From Nocardioides cavernae (GTDB lineage Bacteria > Actinomycetota > Actinomycetes > Propionibacteriales > Nocardioidaceae), in contig NZ_JACCBW010000004.1 of the NCBI RefSeq assembly GCF_013410035.1, positions 1-64,000 of the forward strand: a stretch of DNA of 64,000 nucleotides, read 5' to 3'. This document shows, piece after piece, positions 51,269 to 60,147 of this stretch (the stretch's first letter is position 1; each line of letters begins with the position of its first letter). Below the pieces are notes generated by a model, which saw only the letters and a list, made by a program, of their open reading frames with translations, was not told the origin of the DNA and made no database searches. A program made the position numbers and the translations under genes.

Positions 51269-51894
51269 GTGGAGGTGACGTCGCCGACCGGCCGCACGTA
51301 CGCGGTACGCCGTCGCTGGATGCCGTGGCCGCAGCGCATCCCCGTCGACCGCGAGACGGCCATCACCGTGCTCGCCGGCATCGAGCTGCTCCTCCGCGTC
51401 GTCCTCGTGCCGCTGGTGGTCGTGCTGCGGCTCGTGCGGGTCGTGCCGTGGGTGGTGGAGGTGCGCGACCTCGGCGCGCGCCGCGAGCGCGCCGTCGTGG
51501 ACGCACCGGGCTTCCCCGTCATCGTGACCCGCGACCCGGTGTCCATGGGCGACGACGCCGTCGACGACACGCGCGTCCTCGACCTCGACGACCGCACCGC
51601 GCACCGACGCTCGCCGACCTCGTCACCGCGATCCGCGACCGCGGCCCGTTCGTCTCGATCTCCGGCGGCAGCACGACCTGGGTGCTGCGGGAGAGCACCC
51701 CGACGCGGCGCCAGGGCCGCCCCCTGGCCATCTTCGTGCTGCACGGCGCGGACCGACGGGTCGACGTGCACCCCGTGGGCGACACGGCCTTCCGGGTGGC
51801 GCGCGAGGGCCGGTTCCACCTCGAGTACCTGCTGACCCAGTCGGTCGAGCGCACGCGCGAGCTCATCGCCGCCGACCCCACGGGGAGGCGCTAG
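51269..51894 (+). pseudogene. frameshifted small membrane protein gene
   Basis: Two adjoining frames make one plausible protein. The first, from GTG 51269 (Shine-Dalgarno GGGGGA), encodes VEVTSPTGRTYAVRRRWMPW, a hydrophobic stretch (~30-60) and PGFPVIVTRDPVSMGDDAVD, up to about 51600. The continuation (LADLVTAIRDRGPFVSISGG, GRFHLEYLLTQSVERTRELI) lies in another frame and ends at 51894. One added base in the run around 51596-51606 would restore a single ~208-residue reading frame. This could be a real mutation, a sequencing error or, less likely, programmed frameshifting. Confidence 0.65.
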
Positions 51895-51942
51895 CTGCGC
51901 GAGGACCGGCTCCGGAAGCTGGGCCTCCTCGACGGGTCCTGA

Positions 51943-53421
51943 TCAGCCGCCCTGGCCGGCGGCCGCGTCCTGCAGCGCAGCCCACGCCCGGTCGACGTCC
52001 GCCTGGGTCGTGCGCCAGCTCCCGACCGCGAGCCGGATCGCCGCCCGGCCCTCGACCGTCGTGTGGCTGAGGTATGCCTCGCCCGAGGCGTTGACCGCCT
52101 CCATGGCCGCCATCGTCTCCTCGTCACCGGCGCGCAGCCGGAACACGACGAGCGAGAGCGAGGGCTCGGTCACCAGCTCCCACCGGTCGTCCGCCGAAAC
52201 GAGGTCGGCGACCCGGGCGGCGAGCGCCACCCCGCTGCGCACGTGCGCGCGGAGCCCCTCGAGGCCGTACGTCCTCAGCACGGCCCACAGCTTGACCGCG
52301 CGGAACCGGCGGCCGAGCTGGGGGTGCCAGTCGCGGTAGTCGACCACCTCCCCGGACTCGGTGGCGGCGTTGCGGAGGTACTCCGGGAGGATCGACAGGG
52401 CGCCGGTCAGCGCTGCGCGGTCCCGCACCCAGAAGGTCGAGCAGTCGAAGGTCGTGAGCAGCCACTTGTGCGGGTTCGTGACGAACGAGTCCGCCGCCTC
52501 GACACCCGCCAGGTGGCCGCGGTGCTCCGGGCACACGGCCGCGACGCCCGCCCACGCGGCGTCGACGTGCACCCACACGCCCCACTCGCGGACGACCTCG
52601 GCGACGGCGGCGACGTCGTCCATCGCCCCGGTCGACGTGCTGCCCGCGGCGACGTGGACCATGACCGGCCGCAGACCGGCCTCGACGTCCTCGAGCAGCG
52701 CGTCGCGCAGGGCGTCGACGTCCATCGCCTGGGTCGACGCGTCCACGTCGATGGTGCGCACCGCGTCCTCGCCCAGACCGGCCATCATGGCGGCCTTCAC
52801 CAGCGACGAGTGCGCCTGCGTGGAGCCGTACACCCGCCAGCGCGTGCCGCCCACGCCGCTGCGGCGCACGGCTCCCCCGCTTGCCCGGTGCAGGGCGGAG
52901 AGCAGCGCGGTGAAGGTCGCCGTGGATGCCGTGTCCTGGATGACGCCGCCGCCGGGACCGTCGCTGCGGTAGGCCTCGGGCAGGCCGAGCGCCTCGGCGA
53001 GCCAGTCGAGCACGACCTGCTCGACCTCTGTGACCGCCGGGCTGGTCGCCCAGATCATCCCCTGCGCGCCGATGCCGCTGGAGACGAGGTCGCCGAGGAT
53101 CGCGGCCGGTGAGGAGTTGGCCGGGAAGTACGCGAAGAAGCGCGGGTGCTGCCAGTGCGTGAGACCCGGGACGACCACCCGGTCGAGGTCGGCGAGCACG
53201 GCGTCGAACGGCTCCGGCGACTCCGGCGCGGAAGGCGGGAGCAGGCCACGTACGTCGCCGGGCGCCACCTGGGCACGCACGGGCAGGCCGTCGAGCGACG
53301 CCCAGTAGTCGGCGATCCAGTCGATGGTCGCGTGCCCCTGGCGACGGAACTCCTCGGGCGACATGTGCGCGCGCAGGGACTCGTCGGGCACGGACTGGTC
53401 GGGCACGGACTGGTCGGGCAT
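51943..53421 (-). CDS. PLP-dependent aromatic-L-amino-acid decarboxylase family protein
   Basis: 492 residues, group II decarboxylase. Family blocks: LTHWQHPRFFAYFPANSSPA, GMIWATSPAVTEVEQVVLDW, GGGVIQDTASTATFTALLSA, YGSTQAHSSLVKAAMMAG (cofactor-stacking His), WVHVDAAWAG and NPHKWLLTTFDCS with the Schiff-base Lys. Likely converts a Trp/Tyr/Phe/DOPA-type amino acid to its amine; specificity unknown. The first 15 residues repeat SVPDQ from a 15-bp tandem repeat; ATG 53364 (MSPEEFRRQG) matches the usual family start better. Confidence 0.9.
   Translation of the reverse strand: MPDQSVPDQSVPDESLRAHMSPEEFRRQGHATIDWIADYWASLDGLPVRAQVAPGDVRGLLPPSAPESPEPFDAVLADLDRVVVPGLTHWQHPRFFAYFPANSSPAAILGDLVSSGIGAQGMIWATSPAVTEVEQVVLDWLAEALGLPEAYRSDGPGGGVIQDTASTATFTALLSALHRASGGAVRRSGVGGTRWRVYGSTQAHSSLVKAAMMAGLGEDAVRTIDVDASTQAMDVDALRDALLEDVEAGLRPVMVHVAAGSTSTGAMDDVAAVAEVVREWGVWVHVDAAWAGVAAVCPEHRGHLAGVEAADSFVTNPHKWLLTTFDCSTFWVRDRAALTGALSILPEYLRNAATESGEVVDYRDWHPQLGRRFRAVKLWAVLRTYGLEGLRAHVRSGVALAARVADLVSADDRWELVTEPSLSLVVFRLRAGDEETMAAMEAVNASGEAYLSHTTVEGRAAIRLAVGSWRTTQADVDRAWAALQDAAAGQGG
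53376..53420. repeat. 15-bp tandem repeat at the decarboxylase 5' end
   Basis: Two perfect 15-bp copies (53391-53405, 53406-53420) preceded by a degenerate copy (53376-53390, 13 of 15 identical). In frame they encode SVPDQ repeats before the conserved domain. Confidence 0.85.
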
Positions 53422-53518
53422 GGGGTGAACGTACCGGTGGCAGTCAGGTGCTCGTACTCAGTGGGGATCGGGTAGTCGGGCAGGTCCCGCGCCGGAGAAC
53501 TCCGAACAGGCTGCTGCC

Positions 53519-53812
53519 ATGACCTCCAAGACCGACTCCACCGCCAAGAACACCACCGCCTTCGCCGCCCAGGCCGCGATCTCCTTCGGAGCCTCGCTCT
53601 TCGCGATGCTCCTCGCGATCTACTTCATGGAGGCCGACGCCTGGATCAAGGGCTTCCTGGCCCTCGGCACCCTCTACCTCACGACCTCGACCTTCACCCT
53701 CGCCAAGGTCGTCCGCGACCAGCAGGAGGACCAGCGGGTCTTCCACCGCATCGACCAGGCCCGTGTCGACAAGCTCCTCGCCGAGCACGACCCCTTCCGG
53801 TCCGTCTCCTGA
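53519..53812 (+). CDS. YiaA/YiaB-like two-helix membrane protein
   Basis: 97 residues. A short polar N-terminus precedes two hydrophobic helices (~15-37, AAISFGASLFAMLLAIYFME; ~43-66, FLALGTLYLTTSTFTLAKVV) and a charged C-terminus RDQQEDQRVFHRIDQARVDK. This is the YiaAB two-helix domain; function unknown. Convergent with the RCC1-like gene across a strong terminator. Confidence 0.85.
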   Translation: MTSKTDSTAKNTTAFAAQAAISFGASLFAMLLAIYFMEADAWIKGFLALGTLYLTTSTFTLAKVVRDQQEDQRVFHRIDQARVDKLLAEHDPFRSVS

Positions 53813-53829
53813 CCCGTCGAGCCCGTCGA

Positions 53830-53871
53830 CCACGAAGCCCCTCCCGGAACCATCCGGGAGGGGCTTCGTGG
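53830..53871. terminator. bidirectional terminator hairpin
   Basis: Perfect 19-bp stem (53830-53848 with 53853-53871) with a 4-nt loop, between two converging genes 80 bp apart. Confidence 0.88.
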
Positions 53872-53891
53872 CGTTCGCGGCGAGGCGTCCC

Positions 53892-55940
53892 TCACCGCCT
53901 CGGGCGCACGACCTTCAGCGTGGTGGTGCCGGCACGGTCCGCCATCGACCCGGTGACCTTCACGACGCGCCTGCCGGTCTTGCCCGTGACCTTGACCTTG
54001 ACCGTGGCCACCCCGGCCGCGTTCGCGGACGCGGTGACCCTCGTGCCCCTGACGGTCACCGTCACGGTCTCGCCGCCGGCCAGGCCGGAGACCTTGAGGA
54101 CGGCCTTGCTGCCCGCGGCCACCTTCTTCGGCGCCTTCACCCGCAGCGTCGTGGCCGGCAGGGTGACCCGGGCGGTCGGGGCCGAGGTGGCGGAGGCGTC
54201 GTGGTGACCGGGTGCACTGCTGGTCACGCGCATGCTGAGCGTGTGGCCGAGGTCGGCGCCGGAGACCTGGTAGGTGGTCGACGTGGCACCGGGGACGGGC
54301 GTCGTGCCGCGGAGCCACTGGTAGGCCGCTGTGGTGGCGGACCGGTCGGCGGTCACGGAGCCGGTGAGGAGCTGGCCGACCCGCGTCGAGCCGGTCACGG
54401 TCACGCCGGGGGCGCCGAGCGTGGCAGCTGCGACCGGGACCGGCGCGCTGTCGGCCGACACGTCGACGTAGCCGTTGCGCGAGGACGTGGCTCGTGCCAC
54501 GACGCTGCGACCCACGAGACCGGGGGTGAGCTCCAGCGTGCCGCCCGTCGCGCCGGCGATCGGGGTCAGCGCCGCGCCGTCGCGGGTGAACCACGCGTAC
54601 GCCGTCGTGTCGGCGGCAGGCGTCGTACCGCTCGCGGTGGCGGTGAGGGTCCCGCCGACGCGAGGCGTGCCGCCGACGGTGACGACCGGCGCCGTCGCGA
54701 ACGTGCGACGCGCGACCGGGGCGGTCTGCCGGCTGGTCGCCGACGCCCCCACGAACCCAGACCTCTCGGCCGTCACCGCCACCTCGAGCGTGCCGCCCGC
54801 GAGCGCGTCGGCGGCGGTGGGCGTGTAGGTCGCGGAGTCGGTGCCGACGACCTTCGCGTCGCCGCCGGTGTGCAGTGTCCACTCGTAGTGGACGTCGTCA
54901 GGCGTGTCGCTCCACTCACCGGGCGTCGCGGTGAGCTCGGTGCCGAACTGCGGCGTGCCGGAGATGGTCGGCGCCGTGACGTTCTCGAGCGCCGCGTAGG
55001 TGATCAGGGCGCGGTAGCGGTCGACGTCGACGTCGACGGCCTGCAACCCGGCGCGGACGGGAGGCAGCACCTGGTGCTCGCCCGAGCCCCAGCGGATGAC
55101 GGAGCCGTCGTCGAGGACGGCCGCGGACATCCACATGCCCGCCGACACGGCGACCGCACGACGACCGGCCGGGAGGGCCGGCACCTGGTCCTCGCCGTTC
55201 TGGTAGGAGCCCCACGTGACGATCTCACCGTCGTCGGTGAGCGCGACCGCGGTGAACACGCCGGCGTCGACGGCCACGAAGGTCTCGTCGGCGCGGTCGG
55301 CGGGGAAGGGCGAGGACTGGAAGTAGGTCCCGTCGAGGGCGTAGCCCGCGGACAGGATCCGCCCGTCGGACGTGAGGGCCACGGCACTGTCACTGTTGAG
55401 GGAGACGGAGACGATGTCGGAGGCGGCGACCTCGGCCTCGTCGAAGGTCCCCTCGCGGGCGCCCCAGTAGCGCAGCTCCCCGTCGGTGGTCACGCCGATG
55501 GCGGCGCCACCGACCGCCTCGACGTCACGGTACGTCTCGGCCATGTCCTCGTCGGGGACCGGCGAGCCGTCCCCCCAGGTGCGCAGCTGCCCGAGGTCGT
55601 CGATCGCGATGCCGAAGGTCGTCCCCGCGGTGACGTCGACGACGGGGCGGTCGAACTGCGGAGGCTGCAGCACGTGCGGCCCGCCGTACCCGGCGCCGGC
55701 ACGGACCTGGCCGTCGAGCGTGATGCCGAAGGTCGCGTCGTAGGCGACCTCGACCGCCGTGTAGGTGCCGGGCGGCAGCTTCACGCCGCTTCGGGTCCAC
55801 TCGTCGACGACGTACGCCGACGCGACCTCGTCGGGGCGCTCGGCGGCTGCTGGTCCGGCCACCGACACGGTGAGCGGCACGGCGAGGGCCGGGGCGACGA
55901 GGGCGAGCAGGGTCAGGTGGCGCGGGAAGCGCAGGTTCAC
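53892..55940 (-). CDS. secreted RCC1-like repeat protein with Ig-like domains
   Basis: 682 residues. Signal peptide ~1-32 (HLTLLALVAPALAVPLTVSV, then AGPAAA as the cleavage region). Residues ~60-320 hold degenerate RCC1/BLIP-II-type blades (TFGITLDGQVRAGAGYG, IDDLGQLRTWGDGSPVP, LTDDGEIVTWGSYQNGEDQ, AVLDDGSVIRWGSGEHQ). Residues ~330-600 are repeated Ig-like modules (GTPQFGTELTATPGEW, GTPRVGGTLTATASG, GSTRVGQLLTGSVTAD), and a basic Ig-like end has KAPKKVAAGSKAVLKVSGL. No sortase motif. Probably a secreted beta-propeller binding protein. GTG 55940 has GAGGAGA upstream; an earlier start at 55979 gives a poorer signal peptide. Confidence 0.85.
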   Translation of the reverse strand: MNLRFPRHLTLLALVAPALAVPLTVSVAGPAAAERPDEVASAYVVDEWTRSGVKLPPGTYTAVEVAYDATFGITLDGQVRAGAGYGGPHVLQPPQFDRPVVDVTAGTTFGIAIDDLGQLRTWGDGSPVPDEDMAETYRDVEAVGGAAIGVTTDGELRYWGAREGTFDEAEVAASDIVSVSLNSDSAVALTSDGRILSAGYALDGTYFQSSPFPADRADETFVAVDAGVFTAVALTDDGEIVTWGSYQNGEDQVPALPAGRRAVAVSAGMWMSAAVLDDGSVIRWGSGEHQVLPPVRAGLQAVDVDVDRYRALITYAALENVTAPTISGTPQFGTELTATPGEWSDTPDDVHYEWTLHTGGDAKVVGTDSATYTPTAADALAGGTLEVAVTAERSGFVGASATSRQTAPVARRTFATAPVVTVGGTPRVGGTLTATASGTTPAADTTAYAWFTRDGAALTPIAGATGGTLELTPGLVGRSVVARATSSRNGYVDVSADSAPVPVAAATLGAPGVTVTGSTRVGQLLTGSVTADRSATTAAYQWLRGTTPVPGATSTTYQVSGADLGHTLSMRVTSSAPGHHDASATSAPTARVTLPATTLRVKAPKKVAAGSKAVLKVSGLAGGETVTVTVRGTRVTASANAAGVATVKVKVTGKTGRRVVKVTGSMADRAGTTTLKVVRPRR

Positions 55941-56057
55941 GGGTCTCCTCGGGAGGTGGCGGAGCGGCGATTCCACCACCGTCCGCTCCGGCGCACCCGG
56001 GGTTCGACGAAACCACCTACCTTCGTAGGGGCCGCCGCTCGCTGGACCGGGACCCGC

Positions 56058-57272
56058 TCAGCGCAGCTCGGCGCTCGAGAGGCCCAGGACCCTCCGGGCC
56101 ACGATCAGCTGCTGGATCTGCTGGGTGCCCTCGAAGATGTCGAGGATCTTGGAGTCGCGCGCCCACTTCTCCAGCAGCTCGGCCTCGCTGTAGCCGAGCG
56201 TGCCGCACAGCTGCACGCACGAGAGCGTCACGTCGGAGCCCACGCGGCCGGCCTTCGCCTTGGCCATCGAGGCCTCCAGCGAGTTGGGCTGCCGGTTGTC
56301 GGCCATCCACGCGGCCTGCATCATCAGCAGCTTGGCACCCTCCCAGTCGGCCTCGAGCTGGAGGAACTTCGCCGCGGCCGCGGACTGCGACTGCGCGGGC
56401 CTGTCGTAGTCGATGGCGACGCCCGCCTGCTCGAGCAGGTCGCGGGTGAGGTCGAGCGAGGCGCGGGCGCAGCCGACGGCCATGCCCGCCACCAGGGGAC
56501 GGGTGTTGTCGAAGGTGGCCATCGCCCCGCCGAAGCCGGACCTCGTGTCGATCTCGGGCGAGCCGAGCAGGTCCTCGGCCGGCACCCGGCAGTCGGTGAA
56601 GGTGATCGCGGCCGTGTCGGAGGCGCGGATGCCGAGCTTGTGCTCGAGGCGCTCGACCTTCAGGCCGGGGTTGTCCTTGCGGACGAGGAAGGACTTGATC
56701 GCGGCGCGACCCTTCGACCTGTCGAGCGTGGCCCACACCACGACGCTGTCGGCGCGGTCGCCGGAGGTGACGTAGATCTTCTCGCCGTTGATGACGTACT
56801 CGTCGCCGTCGAGCACCGCGGTGGTGGTGATGTTGGCCGAGTCCGACCCGGTGCCGGGCTCGGTGATCGCCATCGCCGCCCAGGTGCCGGCGTAGCGCTC
56901 GAGCTGCTCCTCGTTGGCGACCGACGCGATCGCCGAGTTGCCGAGGCCCTGGCGCGGCATGGAGAGCAGGAGCGCGGTGTCGCCCCAGCACATCTCGGCG
57001 ATGGAGAGCGCGGACGCCATGTTGGCGCCGTTGCGCACCGTCGTGGACTCGGCCGCCCGCTCGTCGCGCCGCACGCCGCCCGCACCCGCGCCGCCGGTCG
57101 CGCCGGTCTCGCTCACGCCGTCGATCAGCGCGGCCAGCATGTCGAGCTCCTTGGGGTACTCGTGCTCGGCGCGGTCGTACTTGCGCGAGATGGGGCGCAG
57201 CATGTTCATCGCGAGCTGGTGGGCCTGGTCGATCAGGCCCGCCTGCTTCCTCGGGGTCTCGAGGTTGATCAT
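56058..57272 (-). CDS. acyl-CoA dehydrogenase
   Basis: 404-residue flavoenzyme with complete family blocks: AAMAITEPGTGSDSANITTT (FAD/substrate), NGEKIYVTSGDRADSVVVWA, the C-terminal GTLGYSEAELLEKWARDSKI and LDIFEGTQQIQQLIVARRVL with the catalytic Glu in FEGT. The insert ~50-70 is Gly/Ala-rich. Introduces a C2-C3 double bond in an acyl-CoA. ATG 57272 shares one base with the stop of the upstream acyl-CoA dehydrogenase gene, so the two are translated together and may form one complex. Confidence 0.93.
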   Translation of the reverse strand: MINLETPRKQAGLIDQAHQLAMNMLRPISRKYDRAEHEYPKELDMLAALIDGVSETGATGGAGAGGVRRDERAAESTTVRNGANMASALSIAEMCWGDTALLLSMPRQGLGNSAIASVANEEQLERYAGTWAAMAITEPGTGSDSANITTTAVLDGDEYVINGEKIYVTSGDRADSVVVWATLDRSKGRAAIKSFLVRKDNPGLKVERLEHKLGIRASDTAAITFTDCRVPAEDLLGSPEIDTRSGFGGAMATFDNTRPLVAGMAVGCARASLDLTRDLLEQAGVAIDYDRPAQSQSAAAAKFLQLEADWEGAKLLMMQAAWMADNRQPNSLEASMAKAKAGRVGSDVTLSCVQLCGTLGYSEAELLEKWARDSKILDIFEGTQQIQQLIVARRVLGLSSAELR

Positions 57273-58645
57273 CAGACCATCACCACGCCTTCCATCACTC
57301 CGACGGCCCGCAGGTCGCGGTACCACCGCTCGACCGGGTGCTCCTTGACGAACCCGTGGCCCCCGAGCAGCTGGACGCCGTCGAGGCCGATGCGCATGCC
57401 ACGCTCCGTGCACAGCTGGCGGGCCAGCGCGACCTCGCGGGCGAAGTCCTGGCCCCGCGCGGCCCGCGACGCGGCCTTCCACGTCACCAGCCGCATCGCC
57501 TGCAGCTCGATCGCGATGTCGGCCACCATGAAGGCCACCGACTGACGGTGGCTGATCGGCTCGCCGAAGGCCTCGCGCTCGTTGACGTAGTCCTTGACGT
57601 AGTCGAGCACCGCCTGGCCGGTGCCGACCGCGAGGGCGCACCACGCCAGGCGCGAGAGCCGCACGCACTCGGCGTACGCGATCGCGTCGGTGTCCCCGAG
57701 CAGCGCGTCTGCGCCGAGGCGTACGCCCGACAGGTGCAGGCGGGAGAGCCCGGCGGCGCGGACGCCCATCGACGGGTCGGCCTCGACCTCGAGGCCCGGC
57801 GTGCCGGACTCCACCAGGAACAGCGCCGGGGTGCCGTCGAGCATCGCGGCGACCACGAAGAGCTCTGCCTCGGCACCGCGTACGACGGCGGACTTCACCC
57901 CGTCGAGGACGTAGCCGTCACCGTCTCGCTGCGCGGTCGTGGACAGCGCGAACGGGTCGAACAGCACGGTCGGCTCGGCGATGGAGAGCGCGGCGACCGG
58001 GACGCCTGCCTCCCCTCCGTCGCCGGTGAAGGCCGGGAGGTAGGTCTGCTGTTGGGCCTCGGTGCCCCACAGCCCGATCGCGGTGGCCACGGCGCCGGGC
58101 GCGAGGGTCGCGACGGCGAGGCCCATGTCGCCGGTCGCGAGGGCCTCGGCGACCAGCGTGCCGGCCATCGCCGAGCGCTCCTCCATGATGCCGCCGAGCT
58201 CCTCGGGGACACCGAGCACCGGGAGGCCGACCTCCTGCGCGGCGGCGAGCACCTCGGCAGGCGCGGAACAGGCCTCGTCGGCGCCGGCGGCGGCCGGGCG
58301 CAGCACCTCGGCCGCCAGCTCTCGGACCACGTCGACCAGCATCTGCTCGTCCTCGGTGGGCGTCAGGTCGAAGACACCGCTCGAGGTCGCGCTCGCCGGC
58401 CGCGCGCCCTGGGACCGTGACCCCGCCCGTGCGAACCGGCGGCCGGCTGCCGTGGCGACCCGGAAGCCGTTGCGGGTCGTGGAGTAGACGACCTGCTCGG
58501 CCTGCCGGCGCAGTCCGACGCGGTCGATGAGGTCGCTCTGGGCCAGCTTGCTGACCGCCGCCACGGCGATGCCGATCGGGTCGCGCTCCTCGCGCGAGGA
58601 CAACCCGTGGCGGCCGCCGGGCCGGAGGCTGTTCATGAAGGACAT
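57272..58645 (-). CDS. acyl-CoA dehydrogenase family protein, divergent partner
   Basis: 457 residues. A ~110-residue N-terminal extension (MNSLRPGGRHGLSSREERDP...) precedes the acyl-CoA dehydrogenase domain (LTPTEDEQMLVDVVRELAAE, AALSIAEPTVLFDPFALS, the helical NEREAFGEPISHRQSVAFMV and GGHGFVKEHPVERWYRDLRA). It ends AVGVMEGVVMV, without the usual EGTxxIQ helix, so the C-terminus is shortened. Heteromeric dehydrogenases with one degenerate subunit are known in actinobacteria; that role is inferred. Leaderless ATG 58645. Confidence 0.88.
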   Translation of the reverse strand: MSFMNSLRPGGRHGLSSREERDPIGIAVAAVSKLAQSDLIDRVGLRRQAEQVVYSTTRNGFRVATAAGRRFARAGSRSQGARPASATSSGVFDLTPTEDEQMLVDVVRELAAEVLRPAAAGADEACSAPAEVLAAAQEVGLPVLGVPEELGGIMEERSAMAGTLVAEALATGDMGLAVATLAPGAVATAIGLWGTEAQQQTYLPAFTGDGGEAGVPVAALSIAEPTVLFDPFALSTTAQRDGDGYVLDGVKSAVVRGAEAELFVVAAMLDGTPALFLVESGTPGLEVEADPSMGVRAAGLSRLHLSGVRLGADALLGDTDAIAYAECVRLSRLAWCALAVGTGQAVLDYVKDYVNEREAFGEPISHRQSVAFMVADIAIELQAMRLVTWKAASRAARGQDFAREVALARQLCTERGMRIGLDGVQLLGGHGFVKEHPVERWYRDLRAVGVMEGVVMV

Positions 58646-58651
58646 GGCCAA

Positions 58652-58670
58652 ACTGTAACTCTGAGTTACA
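58652..58670 (-). promoter_or_regulatory. leaderless promoter and palindromic operator of the acyl-CoA dehydrogenase operon
   Basis: TACAGT (58657-58652, minus) lies six nt before ATG 58645. The palindrome TGTAACT-CTG-AGTTACA (58654-58670) overlaps it. Position on the -10 box means a bound repressor would block transcription; a TetR-type acyl-CoA-responsive regulator encoded elsewhere is the likely user, by analogy with other fatty-acid genes. Confidence 0.7.
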
Positions 58671-58732
58671 CCCTTGGCCAGAGACGCTCCCGTGGTGCGG
58701 GTCACCCCACCCCTCCTCGCTAGGCTTCGCGC

Positions 58733-59347
58733 ATGTCACGTGAGTCCGCCACCGACGTCCACGCGCCGCACGGCCCACTCCCCGAGGGTGGCACGGTGCG
58801 ACCCATCACCCGGTGGGGCACGCCCGTCATGCACCGGCCACAGGCCGCGGTGACGACGTACGACGAGGCGCTGGCGTCCCTCGCGGCCGACATGGTCGCG
58901 ACGATGTACGCCGCCGACGGCGTCGGGCTCGCCGCCTGCCAGGTGGGCGAGGACGTCGCGATGTTCGTGTTCGACTGCCCCGACGACGACGGCGTGCGCA
59001 CCGTGGGCGTCGTCTGCAACCCCGTGCTCACGCTGCCCGAGGGCAAGGACCGCACGCTCGACGACGACGACGAGGGGTGCCTGTCGTTCCCGGGCTCGTT
59101 CGAGCCGTGCGCCCGCCCGTCGTGGGCGCGCGTCGAGGGCACAGGCCTCGACGGCGAGCCGGTCGGCTTCGAGGGCGACGGCCTGTTGGCCCGCTGCCTC
59201 CAGCACGAGACCGACCACACACTCGGCACGGTCTTCGGCGACCGCCTCTCGGCCAAGTCGCGCAAGAAGCTCGGCAAGAAGCACGACGCCGCCGCCGAGG
59301 ACTACCCGCTGACCTGGCCCGCCGAGCCGGCCGCGCCCGCCGAGTGA
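58733..59347 (+). CDS. def: peptide deformylase
   Basis: Removes the N-formyl group from nascent proteins. 204 residues. All three metal/active-site motifs are present: GVGLAACQ (63-70), EGCLS (114-118) and HETDH (158-162). Longer than the minimal enzyme by N- and C-terminal extensions, as in actinobacteria. TAGGCT (58721-58726) six nt before ATG 58733 indicates a leaderless transcript. It shares one base with the next start (TGATG). Confidence 0.95.
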   Translation: MSRESATDVHAPHGPLPEGGTVRPITRWGTPVMHRPQAAVTTYDEALASLAADMVATMYAADGVGLAACQVGEDVAMFVFDCPDDDGVRTVGVVCNPVLTLPEGKDRTLDDDDEGCLSFPGSFEPCARPSWARVEGTGLDGEPVGFEGDGLLARCLQHETDHTLGTVFGDRLSAKSRKKLGKKHDAAAEDYPLTWPAEPAAPAE

Positions 59348-60141
59348 TGGCCGACCTCCGCATCACCCGGGAGAACGCCCGCTTCCAGCAGTGGGAGGCA
59401 CTGCTGACGAACCGCAGCAAGCGACACCGCAACCGCGAGCTGCTCGTGCAGGGCGTACGCCCCCTGACCCGAGCCGTCGAGGAGGGCTGGCGCGTGCGCG
59501 CGCTGCTCCGGGCCGAGGGGTCGGGCTCGTCGTGGGCGGAGGACCTCTGGTCCTCCACCGACGCGGAGCGGGTGGTCCTCTCCCCCGACCTCCATGCCCG
59601 GCTGAGCGGCCGTGAGGACGGCGCCGAGCTCGTCGCGGTCGTCGAGATGCCCGAGGACGGCGTCGAGCGGCTGGCCGACTCCACCCGACCCCACGGTCCG
59701 GTCGTCGTCCTGGACCGGCCGACCAGCCCGGGCAACATCGGCACGCTCGCGCGGTCGGCCGATGCCTTCGGGGCGGCGGCGCTGGTCGTGACCGGCCACG
59801 CCGCCGATCCCTACGACCCGCAGGCCGTCCGGGCCAGCACCGGCTCGCTCTTCGCCCTGACGGTGCTCCGGGTGCCGGGGCCCGGCCCCGTCGTGGAGTG
59901 GGCCCACGCGCACGGCTACCGCATCGTGGGCACGGACGAGGAGGGCACCACGCTGGCCGAGGTCGACCTCACCGGACGTGTCGTGCTCGTCGTCGGCAAC
60001 GAGACCCACGGCCTGTCGTCGGGCTGGCGCGCGGCGTGCGACGACGTGGCGAGCATCCCGATGGTCGGCTCGGCCTCGTCCCTCAACGCCGCGGTCGCCG
60101 GCTCGATCGTGCTGCACCACGCGCTGCAGCAGCGAGGCTGA
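59347..60141 (+). CDS. TrmH/SpoU-family RNA methyltransferase
   Basis: 264 residues. N-terminal substrate domain (ENARFQQWEALLTNRSKRHR) and SPOUT knot with VVLDRPTSPGNIGTLARSAD (motif 1), LVVGNETHGLSSGW (motif 2) and IPMVGSASSLNAAVAGSIVL (motif 3). Makes 2'-O-methyl ribose in rRNA or tRNA; target not determinable. Translationally coupled to peptide deformylase. Confidence 0.9.
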   Translation: MADLRITRENARFQQWEALLTNRSKRHRNRELLVQGVRPLTRAVEEGWRVRALLRAEGSGSSWAEDLWSSTDAERVVLSPDLHARLSGREDGAELVAVVEMPEDGVERLADSTRPHGPVVVLDRPTSPGNIGTLARSADAFGAAALVVTGHAADPYDPQAVRASTGSLFALTVLRVPGPGPVVEWAHAHGYRIVGTDEEGTTLAEVDLTGRVVLVVGNETHGLSSGWRAACDDVASIPMVGSASSLNAAVAGSIVLHHALQQRG

Positions 60142-60147
60142 CGCGAC

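Noticed and set aside
53763..57545. 1260-codon plus-strand open frame opposite the RCC1-like and dehydrogenase genes
   Set aside because: Crosses a bidirectional terminator and runs antisense through two established genes; composition is typical of a shadow frame.
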